64,000 nucleotides of DNA from Dallia pectoralis. Taxonomy: Eukaryota > Chordata > Actinopteri > Esociformes > Umbridae. A program made the translations under genes and the position numbers. Shown piece after piece: positions 36,221-47,048 of this stretch (position 1 is its first letter; every line of letters begins with the position of its first letter). The stretch lies in NCBI GenBank assembly GCA_029465975.1, contig CM055742.1, positions 9,424,043 to 9,488,042 on the forward strand, given 5' to 3'. The notes beneath the pieces are model-generated. The model worked only from the letters and a program-made list of their open reading frames with translations, had not been told where the DNA came from and did not search any database.

Positions 36221-36655
36221 CTGTTACGCCGTACGACCCGCCACGCGAACACGTAAAACGAGAGACCGAGGGCGTGGAGGCAGCAGCTGCTCAACGGTGG
36301 ATTCATACAGGGGGCTGACGGAGATCCTAGTGTCAGACACTGTATGGGCATTGGGGCAGGGTGGATAACCAATGTCAGGATAAACGTTAGCTGGCTCACA
36401 GCCAGAGAAGTATCCAGCCCGGAACGACGGGACCCGGAACCGTTGAACCCGGAGCGACGGGACCCCGAACGTTTAGACGCGGCAGCGTTATCTTACCCAT
36501 GCTGGTTATTGCTAATTGCTCGCCGTCCCGAACCACACGCTCCGTCTAAACGCTTGACCGCACGCACAGACGCATTTGCAAGGCGAAGACGCGGCTTTTC
36601 CGACAACGAATTAAAGTCAGAGCGCTACGATTACCGCTCGTGTGTAGCGGGCTGA
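36221..36655. other. CpG-rich unique block
   Basis: CpG density is clearly above the surroundings. It includes a two-copy GC-rich repeat at about 36417-36473 (CGACGGGACCCGGAACC and CGACGGGACCCCGAACG). A 103-codon frame reads through it without a known motif. It might be a small CpG island; no exon can be supported. Confidence 0.3.
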
Positions 36656-38699
36656 AACCATCAAGTTTATTTCTCCAGGGTCCACGGAACCGGGATGGAA
36701 GACCACTGCTGTGAACGTACAGTTGTAATGGAAGACCAGGGCACGCTCCGTAGGAATTGATTACATTTTAATTATAATAAAGTTTACCGAATAGGATAAG
36801 AAAAAAAACATGTGAATTATTGGATTTCTGCTCACTCGTACGGGATCATACAGCAGCGCGAGGGCCTTGTCGGAGGTCTGCCTCTTAACCAGAACTGCTC
36901 ATTCGCTCTCAGCATGGCGTGAGCGAATAATATCCAGGCGAAGTGAAGTGACGCTTCAGGGGTTCTTTATTACCTGTGCCTAAGAGCTGGCGTAATCATG
37001 CCCGAACACACATATAACCCCTGGGTACTTTTCTCTAATACTAATCCCTGAAATAATTGAATAGTTATAGGGAATTGTAATAGCTTGGTACTGTCCCCAG
37101 CTCTGCTGTTTCACTGCTATCGCTCACACTTGAACGATGCCTTCAGTGCTAAACAGTCGTCTTGGGAACGGTGATTGTTTCTGAACGCAGGCATGATGTT
37201 CAGGCGGTGTCATGTGATGCGGGGACTGTTCCAGCGATCCTCTGTTTTGCGACACGTACGAGCGCCCCGCTTGCCGATGTTCTGACTGTTTGGAACTATA
37301 ACGAACCTTGCCGATTGGACGAGCTCGATTGCCATCTTTCAAGCTCGTCGTCGAGTGATCTTAATTTCATTACACTTACAGCTACGCAGCGGGCCAATTT
37401 CGGGCACGGCACAAAGCGGAACGGGAGTCAACGGGGCCGCCGCTGGCGGTTTCCTCCGGCGTCGGTCGGTCCGTCCGGCACCACACAGAGCTCGATCCTG
37501 AAATCCTCCGCTTCTGAACGCATCTCAGCTTTGGCACAATCGAACCTATTGCACAGGCATTGCAGTGGATTGCAGTGCGTGGCTGTTTTGAGTTTGTAGA
37601 CCAATGCGAGACATATACAGTCCCAGGTGAATGTCTTTATCAGGCGGAGGGGGATTCTGCCCAGGCTCATGACAGGTTCTCATCCGCATGATATCCATCT
37701 ATTAGACTAAGCACCACTCCGACCCTATTCGCCATCATCTGTTATTCCCTGCCGAGTTTGACAAAAAATCTGAGCAAGCCTAAAATATAGGCAGATGTGT
37801 TCATGAACCACTGGAAGCTTGGTGTTCTCCAATAAGCTGAGGAGGCTATGAAGCTAAGTTCTATTTTAGAACGCCGGGGTCTTCGGGGATCGGAAGATCA
37901 GAAATGGGATTTAGATTAAGATATCGCTAGGGATGTCTCGGCTCAGTGTAGTTCTCCTCTGCTCATGAGGTGACTATAACCTGCACACATCGACAACATT
38001 TTCCGCGTAAGATAAAAAGCAATCTGTCAACCAAGCAGCCTCTCTGACCGGTATCTGCCAAAGGCGAAGTGAAGGATTAGGATTAGCTTCAAGGCAATTT
38101 GGCTGTTTTTGTGCTCTTTGGAGTCAAGTGACCATAAAATGATTTAATGCAAAACGCAGCGAGCGACCGAGGGGCCCTGAAAGATAGCGTCCATCTGAGG
38201 ACAGCCTGGGTTCAAATGAACACGGCGCCGGAAAGACAATCGAAATGACATTGTCAACCTGGATTTTATATCCCGATGTTTCTCCATTCACGGCGCGAGC
38301 GCATTCTGCGGAACGTGTCCGACAGTGAGCGAACCGTCAATTTGTTTGGATGATTAATGAGCGAACGTTACATCTGATTGCTGTTTGAATGTTACGTCCA
38401 ATTACAATGTCATTGAAGCGTAAACAGAATTAATTGAGAAACGTCTCTTTATCATAACTATCTCATAACACGTGGCGTACGACTATGGACTTGACGCCGG
38501 GGAGTTAATAAACAGACAGAGATATAAAAATATGGGAAATCTGTCATTTAGGGTGTCGTTTCTTGCGCCAAAGAGCAGCGAACTGCATGGCTTCATGCCT
38601 GTTCGTTGGTGTCCGGAGGGCAAAACATGACAGCTAAACTTGTGATGCTAACGCATTATGAAATGAGGACTTTATCCATGTTTTGAATGGAATTTATCG
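36656..38699. other. Unique DNA with a GC-rich patch, no gene seen
   Basis: The longest non-repeat open frame of the window (145 codons, plus, 37162-37599) and an overlapping 80-codon minus frame cross a GC-rich patch at 37380-37500. Neither shows a recognisable domain. Confidence 0.4.
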
Positions 38700-38920
38700 T
38701 CTTCCCTCCAGTACACTCCCACACCCAAACAGAAAACTCACAGAGACCATTTGCTGTGTCGTCACGAAAAAAAAACGTGGTGTGCTTCCAAGCCATGAAG
38801 TCCAGGGAAGACTCCTTAAATCTAGGGCATATGTCTGGTGAGGTTGTGAAGAAAGTGTTGAAGGATTGAAAGTTCACAGAAGCACAGTGGGATCCATCAT
38901 TATTTTGACACAACCAAGAC
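38700..38920 (+). mobile_element. Possible Tc1-like fragment, family C
   Basis: TCTGGTGAGGTTGTGAAG, GTGTTGAAGGATTGAAAG and ACAGAAGCACAGTGGGATCC follow the order of the leader and helix-turn-helix part of a Tc1 family. A shifted frame gives HRSTVGSII-like residues. Upstream, CACGAAAAAAAAACGTGG fits the same leader. No ends are seen. Confidence 0.5.
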
Positions 38921-40225
38921 TCGTCTTGGAACTGGCTGACATCAGAATGAACGAGAAGGACACTTGTGCCTTCAATAACTCTAACCGTCTTTCTTAACTG
39001 TTCTCGAAGCGCTCTGCATACGCAAAACACCTGCTAACACTTTTCCTGTAACATGGTCATTTGTCCTTATGTTTTTACTAGCCTGAAGAATTACTGTTGT
39101 GCTAAGTAGCATTTTCCAGCCAAACATATTCTAGCAATATAAACAGACAGCTTCCATGCGCTACAAAAACTACAGATATCACCTGATTAATGTTCGTATA
39201 TTAAAATCTGTAACCATCTTGCTTACCTTATAGGCTGTTGCTCATTATTCAAGTACACCTCAAGCTGTCAGGAAAGCTAGTGTTTTCAAGCCTGCACCTG
39301 AACCCACTTTAGCAACAATCGTCACACAGTACTGGGGAAAGTACGTCATCTGAATATTTTCCGATCACATTGTACTTAAAGTAAAGACAAAGAGATAATA
39401 TTTTTTTCTTACAATCTTAAGAATTGGTATGCCTAACCTTTTTGCAGATGTCTCACTTTTAGCGAACTTCGCCTCCATCTTAATTTATAAACAAACATGA
39501 GGTGAGGATTTGGTGGAACCAGACACCACAAATATGTACAATCCAAGGTATGAAATAACTCACTGCAGCTAATCTACTACTCCAGAATGTGTGAATTGCA
39601 TCTTCACAGGATGATTTTTTAAGTATTACAGCGGGTGGAAAAGGCACCGCTGTAATATTGTTTTTTATCGATATTTTATTAACAATAAGCCGATGTGGTA
39701 AGCTGTTACGTTGGCAGCTATCGGTATCCATAAATCTGTCTTTAATCCAATGTGGGCAGCGCCGGCTGGATTTACGGCATTTGCCCTGTGACACATAACT
39801 CGTCAACATCACGATTTGGCCGTGATCCGAGCTCAACCTATGACTGTGATTACACCCGCGGTATCATGAAACGCAGAGGCCCGGCCAGCCAAGACCGGGC
39901 TGGATCACGGCCATAGATGGGGTCCATGCGTAATCACCACATATCTTTTTTATTATAATCTTTTTTATTATTATAGTCGTTCTCGCAGCATCAGAAGGGA
40001 ACAACAAAGAAAGGCTAAGAGATTCTAGATGCCGTTGGTCCTTCCCGATGCCATCACTTTTGTCTAGAGAGATGGTTGTCACAGGCATATCAGTTTATTT
40101 GGAATATATTCCACCCGTGTAAGTAACTGTGAAAAGTGAAACAGCGAATTTCTTTCTGATTTGATTACTGTGACTTTATTCTAAAAAAAGATTAGGCAAA
40201 TGTCGGAGGAATCAGAACAGGATGA
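38921..40225. other. Unique or unclassified DNA, no gene seen
   Basis: A 118-codon minus-strand frame (39480-39836) shows no motif I recognise. A direct repeat of ATCTTTTTTATTATA lies at 39943-39972. Part of this may be an old transposon, but no ends were found. Confidence 0.4.
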
Positions 40226-40392
40226 TCCTTTACTGCAATAGTGGAAGGCAACTGCAGGCTCGCCAGGAGCAGCTGGGGTTAGGTGTCTTGCTCATGGACA
40301 CCTCGACTTCCCAGGAGGAACCGGGGATCGAACCACCAACCTTCCGATTGATAGACAACCGACTCAACCCACTGAGCCACTGCCGCCGTAGA
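40226..40392 (-). mobile_element. tRNA-derived SINE
   Basis: On the minus strand the element starts with GGCGGCAGTGGCTCAGTGGG. Its A box TGGCTCAGTGGG (plus 40368-40379) matches TRGCNNAGYNGG, and its B box GTTCGATCC (plus 40325-40333) matches GWTCRANNC. The A-B spacing is tRNA-like. A body with GAGCAAGACACCTAACCCC and GCTGCTCCTGG follows, as in a common fish SINE. It lies about 175 bp left of the hAT element. Confidence 0.8.
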
Positions 40393-40558
40393 ATGCACAA
40401 CATGACACAGAAAGTGTATGGCATTAGCACATAGTTAGAATATATAGAGCTATATTGAACCTGTAGAAAATGTTGATTTTCTGTGACAGAACAGACTCAA
40501 GGGTAAAAAAAAATCAATAATTCAGAACACTTTTTCTTATAGATGCACTTTTTGTTAC

Positions 40559-40566
40559 CATTTCTA
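40559..40566. repeat. Left 8-bp target-site duplication of the hAT element
   Basis: CATTTCTA directly precedes the left end CAG and is identical to 42263-42270. Eight bp is the standard hAT duplication size. Confidence 0.93.
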
Positions 40567-40944
40567 CAGTGGCGGAGCCAGGTATTCTTCATAGGGGTGG
40601 CCAAGCAGGGGCCAGTAGTTACTTTGGGGTGGCACAAAAAACATAATTTTGCAAACAAACACGGCACTTACCCAACCTTAAAATACTTTTAAAAAGTATT
40701 CTATGTGCCCAAATCACAATGATGTATAATAGCTAGCCTACAATGGCATTTTTTATTGAAGTTTACCAAAATCCTGAGCGTCATAATCTTACTCACCGTA
40801 AAGTTATGTAATAAAATAAAACTTAGGATATTCACTTTGAAAACAGAATACATATCTCCCAATGATAATGAAAAGTTTAAAAAGGACAAGAAATGATTTA
40901 CTGAAGTAAATTTTATTTCAAGTGCAAACTATGAACATTCAGCT

Positions 40945-41340
40945 TCAGGTTGCAGTTAATATCAAGACTTCTGCTACAGTTTTTATGTATGTTCGATTTC
41001 CCTCTATTTGCTTTTTGTGCTGTTTATTTAATATAGACATTAAAGATGAATCAGTCTTTTTTCTTTCAAATTCCTTCCAAACCATCAATGCATTTATGTG
41101 TGCCTTAGAGACTTTGCATGTCCAGCAAATCCAACATCTCTGAATGTGGCCTTTTTCCAATTCTTAAATCCCACAACAGATGTAAAGACTGAATCTGTGT
41201 TTAGAAGGCCAAAGTTTCTACAAGTGAAACAGTACACCAGTCCTGGCACTGGGAGTATTCTATCCATGGGTGTAAATTGTACCATTAGGCTTGAAAGTGT
41301 CTTCGTCTGTCACCCTGGAGAGTCCTGGGAAAGACTTTAA
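40945..41340 (-). pseudogene. hAT transposase N-terminal remnant, TTF-type zinc finger
   Basis: Minus-strand pieces read, in order, WYNLHPWIEYS, YCFTCRNFGLL, VFTSVVGFKNWKKAT, GFAGHAKSLRHT, NALMVWKEFERKK and GNRTYIKTVAEVLILTA. This is the order found in TTF-type zinc-finger proteins of the ZMYM1-like hAT group. The CFTC pair and the HAKSLRH pair supply zinc ligands. At least two frameshifts and one stop separate the pieces. The DDE core, the inserted helical domain and the C-terminal dimerisation domain are absent, since homology stops at about 40945. It cannot make a transposase, but it identifies the superfamily of the surrounding element. Confidence 0.8.
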
Positions 41341-41672
41341 GGTGTGGCTGGACTGGACCATCAGCTGTTGATGTGGAAATGTCTAGAACGAGAAATAAAT
41401 GGTGACAGAACAATAATTAGCTATATAAATTATTTTACACATTAGAAAAAATAGACTATTTTTACTGTTTTCCCCATCATTTACACCTAATATTTGACTG
41501 AGGTTCTTTAATAAACCTGAAAATAAGACTAATTTCATTTCGAACACTTCATCCCCGAGGAGCAATTCACAAAGTCACGTAGAGTCACGCAAACAATATA
41601 TGCTACTTAAAAACATCATACATTAATAAATAACACAATGTGCACGCCACAGAATACATATGAATTATAAAT

Positions 41673-41777
41673 CCACTACAAGTGGATAACTGAAAAACAA
41701 CTAGTCCATACCATATATAAGATGTATTCTTTTATATGGTATGGACTAGTTGTTTTTCAGTTATCCACTTGTAGTGG
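41673..41777. repeat. Perfect inverted repeat, 45-bp arms, 15-bp loop
   Basis: Arm 41673-41717 (starting CCACTACAAGTGGATAACTG) is the exact complement of arm 41733-41777. The spacer is 15 bp. A transcript of either strand would fold into a 45-bp stem. It lies inside the hAT element, outside the transposase remnant. Confidence 0.97.
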
Positions 41778-42262
41778 ACGACTCAAATATGATGCGAGCG
41801 CAACGGTTATTCACATCCATCTAACGTTAGCGTGTTTACATAGAAAAGTAACATTACTGTATATAAAATCGACTTAGAAGCTAGTAATTATATTGGTATA
41901 TTGAAGCACATTAAATGTTTAATGATTAAAACATACATTTATATATTCAGAGATGAACGAGTTGAACCAGGCACTCCTCGTCTCTATCAGTCCTCGACTT
42001 TTTACAAATGCTGGAAAGAAACGCGTGCTACGGATAGCGATAACGCATTTGCCTGTAAGTGACAAGTGATTCAACTGTCGCGATAGTTTCGCAATCCTAA
42101 CGTAATCGTTTAGCCATGATCGATCGGGGTCATTTTGATCAAAATCTAATAAACTATTATTTATAATAGATCGCACTTACGATCGAGGTGGCCAGTGGGG
42201 TGGCCGTGATTATTTCTATGGTGGCCATGGCCACCCCTGGCCACCCCCTAGCTCCACCCCTG

Positions 42263-42270
42263 CATTTCTA
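42263..42270. repeat. Right 8-bp target-site duplication of the hAT element
   Basis: CATTTCTA follows the terminal CCCTG directly and is identical to 40559-40566. Confidence 0.93.
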
Positions 42271-43625
42271 GCGTCTTAACGGTCCCCTGTGTTTATTTTG
42301 GACTTCACAGTTCCCCGTGTCATTTAAGGCATCAATGTTTTTCCTTTTAACCAATGACTAACACTGCACATCCGACGTTGAGACGAAAGGTCAGTATCTT
42401 TGTTGATGACAAAAAGTGGCGATGATTGCAATGTAATCTAAAGAGTCTGGCACTTAAGCACTACTTCAGAACTGACTGGAATCCTAAATAACACTGTGTT
42501 TACAACAGAGCACACTCATCTGACCTCAGCCAATAGGCCCTAGTCAAATGAAGTGACTTAAATAGGGAGAAGGGTGGCATTTGAGTCCATGGAGACTTTT
42601 TTCGATCTGATTGTTTCGTTCCGGCCATGAGAACAGTTCACCTCCAAACACCTTCTGAACCAGTTAGTCACGGGAATGTCAAAGGAACACACAGCGATTG
42701 TCTCGCCAACATGACATGTTATATTTATGCAAATATGAGACGCTCAATTATTCATGAGGTGGCTACCGATAATTTTTAGAGAGCGAGCAATGCGTGTTCT
42801 GTATACCCGCGAACCCTAAATAAATAGATTTGGAAAACTAAATGTTGATTCTGGTAGACATTCGCGAATCCCATGAATATATTATAGAGTTACGTTTCCG
42901 ATTCAAAACGCGTGGCACATTGCGAAGGTCCGTGCTCGCATTGACAACGTGTCCATATTTCCTATGAAAAATCGTCCGCTCTACCGTGAGTGGAGGGGAG
43001 CCGTACGTTACATTTGAAACATGACTGCATTCCTCCCCATTAAATTTTTAAAGCATAAAGAAAAATAAATTGCTAACCAAATGCCAGTCCCTTTTTAGAG
43101 AAGTGCTTCGTTCATAAATAAATGACTAAAGCCAGAGAAAAAAGTTAATATCTTATTTGCACGCATGGAGAACGTATTTTTCGAAGCGGCAACGCTCTGT
43201 GGGAGGTCGGCAATCTAATTTTTTTCTCACGAGACTAAAGTGTGAACTTCACGTTTTTATTGAAGGTGGCACCCAACTGTTGAAGAAATTAACTACATAT
43301 GTTTCTGCCATTTGCTTTCTCTTGACAATCATTGGATCATACTTGTGACATGGCACAACTGTGAGCATTTCAGGAAGTTTATAAAATATCAAAGTCCCAA
43401 TGCAGTCTTTGTAATTTTTTCCTCTGCATGGCTAATAAAAAGCTGTCAGTGTTTATCCCTTAGACACCAGAACCAATTCCATGGAAATTAAGCAATGATA
43501 CAGTCTGCCCGATGAGAAACCAAATAGCATATTAAGAAAAAGAAGTGAAACTGATTTCTGGTTTGTAATGACGCCTACACAGTTTCAGCAATATGCAGTT
43601 CTGCACGGTGAACCGCCTGACACAA
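42271..43625. other. Unique DNA, no gene seen
   Basis: Nothing recognised. Confidence 0.5.
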
Positions 43626-43692
43626 ACAACCGTAGTTTGGTTTGTTAGTTAATTAGTATCATTTCAATGAAAAGTGCACTCAAAATACGTCA
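43626..43692. repeat. Dispersed duplicate segment, copy 1
   Basis: This about 67-bp segment (GGTTTGTTAGTTAATTAGTA and AATGAAAAGTGCACTCAAAA) matches 46320-46387 with only a few changes. The flanks of the two copies are unrelated. Confidence 0.85.
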
Positions 43693-44134
43693 CTGCAGGG
43701 TCAACAGCTTACAGTAAATGTAAGAAAACCAGTATACAATCGAGTAAAACCAGAAGCTTCCAGACTGTTCCGCACCTGAGACTTTTACATCCGTCTAGGC
43801 TGTGAATTAATTCAGCGTTTTCTTGAGGCAGTTTGTTGTCCTCCTTTCTCCTCGCCCAGTGCACGTTCCTCCTCGATGAGGCCGACTGTGTGTCCCGTGA
43901 TTCCCCCTGCATCGGGTGGTCTCAATCCCATTCATTTATTCAGAATAACTATATTGTGTCGTTTACTCAGATGACATTTTGGACATCACAGCGTGGACTT
44001 GTATTCAAGGCATTTTATTTGTAACATCTCTTGAGTGCAAAACAGACATTGTCACCATACTCAGCGTTTTCCAAGGTTTATTTAGACCTCGAAATGTGGA
44101 AGTTACACTGCTTCTTTGAAATGTGTGTGTGTGT
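43693..44134. other. Unique DNA, no gene seen
   Basis: Nothing recognised. Confidence 0.45.
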
Positions 44135-44390
44135 CATTTCATCTGGGAACTAAAAGTGCCAACACTGACAACAAAACCTAAAAAATTGTGTCCCTTGGAA
44201 CAACACTTTGATTTCCAGCCTAGGCGTTAGGGTTAAAGACAAAACATGCACTTGTCAATACTTTTAGAACTGATATTACAGAAATATGCATAAATCAAAT
44301 AGGTTAAGGGTTAGGCATTAAGACAAGGTTAAGTTTAGGCATAACAGTTGGTGTAAGGTTAAGGCATATGGAATACTAAATTCTAGGTTT
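44135..44390. repeat. Possible diverged GGTTAGG-type dispersed repeat
   Basis: GGTTAAGGGTTAGGCATTAAG and AAGGTTAAGTTTAGGCATAA resemble the stretch at 22.8-23.1 kb. The family is not determined. Confidence 0.3.
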
Positions 44391-45049
44391 CTGTCCCACA
44401 ATCCTAGAAAAACTGAGAGATTTGGTAAAGCCGTCCCCAGAGTGTTAGGGAGACCATAGTGGCCCCTGTTACTGGTCTCCTGTAGGTCCTACTGGACCCC
44501 TCTGTCTGTCTTCCAGCTCCACACCTGCCTGCTCTAATCACATCCTTGCATTACTGCCCTCCATGTTCTGTTGGGTCTAGGGAGTTTGAAAGTACAGAAG
44601 TTTCAAACCTGCTCTATGTCTGGTTTCAAGGATGGTTCCACCTCAAAAGCCCAATAAATAGGATTTTGACAGCTCCCATGTCAAACTGTCCCGAAATTGT
44701 TACTAAAAACCAATGACCTAACGTCAATTCCACCGTGAAAACCAGTGAACGGTATCAATACTTAATGTCTGCTAAAGCAGTTTAACGGCTTAGAGACTCG
44801 GGGAATCGCTTATTTGTCTGATCGAATTACTATTATTACCTGTGATTTGGTTGATGTTGATTCCCCCCGCTCAGAGAGATTGGCCTCAGACGTTGCTTGC
44901 TTCCTACATGGTTCCCGGTCGCGTCTCTTCCATTCATACATTTTCCTCATGTCGAAGATAAAGCATCAGGTCATCCTATGAATTTACTCCGATTCTCTAT
45001 GAAATAAATTCAGCATCATTCATAGTTGTCATTCATCTCCAGGTTCACC
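44391..45049. other. Unique DNA, no gene seen
   Basis: Nothing recognised. Confidence 0.45.
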
Positions 45050-45214
45050 CCTTCATGGCAGTGTCCTCCTTCAGCAAGATAACGCCCCCCACTGCGCACA
45101 TTATGAACATGATTAAGGGTTCACGGCGTCGCCCCGGCCTCCAAGTTCCCCAGATCCCAGTCCGACTGAGCGTCTGTGGGATCTGATACCGGAGGACGCC
45201 TTCAGGGTTCGCCG
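45050..45214 (+). mobile_element. Tc1-like 3' transposase fragment, family B
   Basis: TCCTTCAGCAAGATAACGCC gives a shortened QQDNAP-like block. The in-frame PPSSPDPSPTERLWD that follows is the C-terminal catalytic block (consensus PPNSPDLNPIEHLWD) with its D and E kept and several inner residues changed. Sequence between this and GCCGCTGTTTTGG is shortened relative to the family. The fragment runs without a break into a 49-bp minisatellite. Confidence 0.8.
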
Positions 45215-45371
45215 CTGTTTTGGATCAAAAGCATTCTGGACGTAACGGACATTTGAGGTCATACTGTTTTGGATCAAAAGCATTCTGGACGTAACGGACA
45301 TTTGAGGTCATACTGTTTTGGATCAAAAGCATTCTGGACGTAACGGACATTTGAGGTCATACTGTTTTGGC
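45215..45371. repeat. Minisatellite, 49-bp unit, 3.2 copies, at a Tc1 3' end
   Basis: Identical units start at 45215, 45264 and 45313, with a partial fourth at 45362. Each begins CTGTTTTGGATCAAAAG and ends TTGAGGTCATA. The start continues the Tc1 sequence without interruption, and both unit ends resemble the 3' tail of that Tc1 family. Confidence 0.95.
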
Positions 45372-46319
45372 TACGTACTTGTGATAGGCAGCAACCTTAA
45401 GCGGGAATGAGAAAAAGTCACCGCAGCCAATCAGTGTTGGTTTAGCTTTTTGCACCATGCCCGTGTGTCATGTTCCTATTGGACAGGAGTTAAATTGAGA
45501 TTAACAGGGTGAGGGGTTACTTTTATGGGGCACCCGGCAGTGTCGTGTTAGGATAGTTCTGTGTATAGTTCTCTTTTCAGTTTATAATTGTATCTTATAT
45601 TTATATATTATAGTAAGAACAGACAGATATTACTGTGGACCGAATTGGAACAACCAGAGGATCCGGAGTTCTGTCTGGCTCTTGTTTGGATCGCAGTTGC
45701 TGGTGGAACCGAGGCCAATTAAGCCCATGTACTCAAGGGAAATGGACAGCTAATGACAGCCTCAGCAGCTGGTCATGCTTCAGATCAATTTAACACTAAA
45801 TACCAACCAAATCCTGCTACAATTGGTTAAGTGACTTCTCCCATGATGCACTTTGGATAAGGCCGAACTCATTACAAATGGATGCTGCCGTCTCCCACTG
45901 ATTTGCCTCTAGGCAGTTTCAGAAATTCCCAATAGAACAGAAATCCACGTTGTTCACTTTAGCATTCAAAACCACTATACATGGAAATGTCTTATCGGAA
46001 ATGCCCCTGTTATGGTTTTTCAGAGTGAACCATTGGTTTCCCTAAAAGGTTTTAAAACTAACCGCAGTACAAGAGTGGGTCCATGTCCATTCTGAAGACA
46101 ACCGCTGGTAATTTGTGTTGAATCTATTCATTTGAATAACTGGTACGTTGATATTCTAGGGCATTTATTTGCAATGCCAAGGTTCTGTTTGATTTCCAAG
46201 GTGGGACCAGTAAGAAAAACATGAAATCCCCCCCCTCCCTAAATCCTGATAAAATCTGCTACGTTCTGAAAACAAGAAAAAAGCCATAAAATGTAGGAGA
46301 AATCATGTAATTCGACGTA
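45372..46319. other. Unique DNA, no gene seen
   Basis: Nothing recognised. Confidence 0.45.
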
Positions 46320-46387
46320 AACATCCGCAGCTCGGTTTGTTAGTTAATCAGTATCATTACAATGAAAAGTGCACTCAAAGTACGTCA
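46320..46387. repeat. Dispersed duplicate segment, copy 2
   Basis: The partner of 43626-43692, direct orientation, about 2.7 kb apart. It keeps AATGAAAAGTGCACTCAAAG and TACGTCAC. Confidence 0.85.
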
Positions 46388-46639
46388 CAAGGCTAAACCA
46401 CGTCTTGCCTTAACCTGTTTACATCCCGTTTGTATAGTCAAGGATGTCGAGGCTTTGTTGAAATCTATTCATTTCCCACATCAAACTAACCACAGAATTG
46501 TTCTGCGCCGAGCAAAAATACAAACAGCACTTGTAAAGCGTCACTCCATTAGAACGCATAAATGGCATTAGCGACAGCCGCATGAAAGGTTCACAAATGT
46601 GTTTACATCCCCGCAAACTGAGCATCCCGGCTTCGTCGA

Positions 46640-47025
46640 GATAATCCGCCCACCTGTCAGGTGTGGTTTATCAAGAAGCTGATTACGCTGAATGAGGGTT
46701 ACACAGGTGTACCATTTGCTGGTCCAAATGTGCCCTTTCGACACGCAAAAGCGATGCCACAGATGTCCAAGTCAGGTCGAGGAAGTTTATAATTGGCATG
46801 CTTGCCTCACAAGTCTACACCCAAGCTGTCGGCCGAGAGCAGGACGTACTCCGCAGAGTTTCGACCCGATTGCAGATATGGCGTTATTACTTACTTTAAT
46901 GTGCTAATGATCACCTCTGACAGTCACTGGTGCGCTGGTGAAGCGTGCTCTTCACAGCTCTACCCTGTCGTAACGGCGTGGAGCAGACGTAAAAAAATAT
47001 TGCTTATATATTTTTGCTCAGTGTA
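46640..47025 (+). mobile_element. Tc1-like transposon remnant, family D
   Basis: GAGATAATCCGCCCACCTGTC, the GATGCCACAGATGTCCAAG block, AATTGGCATGCTTGCC and GCTGGTGAAGCGTGCTCTTC follow the order of a well-known Tc1 family. The right end TATATATTTTTGCTCAGTGTA is that family's terminus. Most of the transposase is deleted and no frame is intact. A reverse-oriented piece of the same family lies at 49.2-49.6 kb. Confidence 0.75.
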
Positions 47026-47048
47026 AAACACACCCATTTGTGATTGAT

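Larger units (their letters stand above)
40567..42262 (-). mobile_element. Non-autonomous hAT transposon with perfect 8-bp TSD
   Basis: The left end is CAGTGGCGGAGCCAGG and the inward-read right end is CAGGGGTGGAGCTAGG, a 16-bp inverted repeat with three mismatches. Both flanks carry CATTTCTA. GGGGTGGCC motifs recur just inside both ends. The 1696-bp element is too short for a full hAT gene of 600-700 codons. It keeps only an N-terminal transposase remnant on the minus strand and contains a long perfect hairpin (41673-41777). The intact duplication and ends suggest fairly recent insertion; no autonomous partner is in the window. Confidence 0.9.

Noticed and set aside
37162..37599. 145-codon plus-strand frame as a gene
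   Set aside because: It shows no recognisable domain, overlaps an 80-codon frame on the other strand, and its openness fits the local GC-richness.
39480..39836. 118-codon minus-strand frame as a transposon protein
   Set aside because: I could not match it to any transposase or domain, and no element ends flank it.
41673..41777. Hairpin as a transcription terminator
   Set aside because: Intrinsic terminators of this kind are bacterial; the setting is a eukaryotic hAT transposon.
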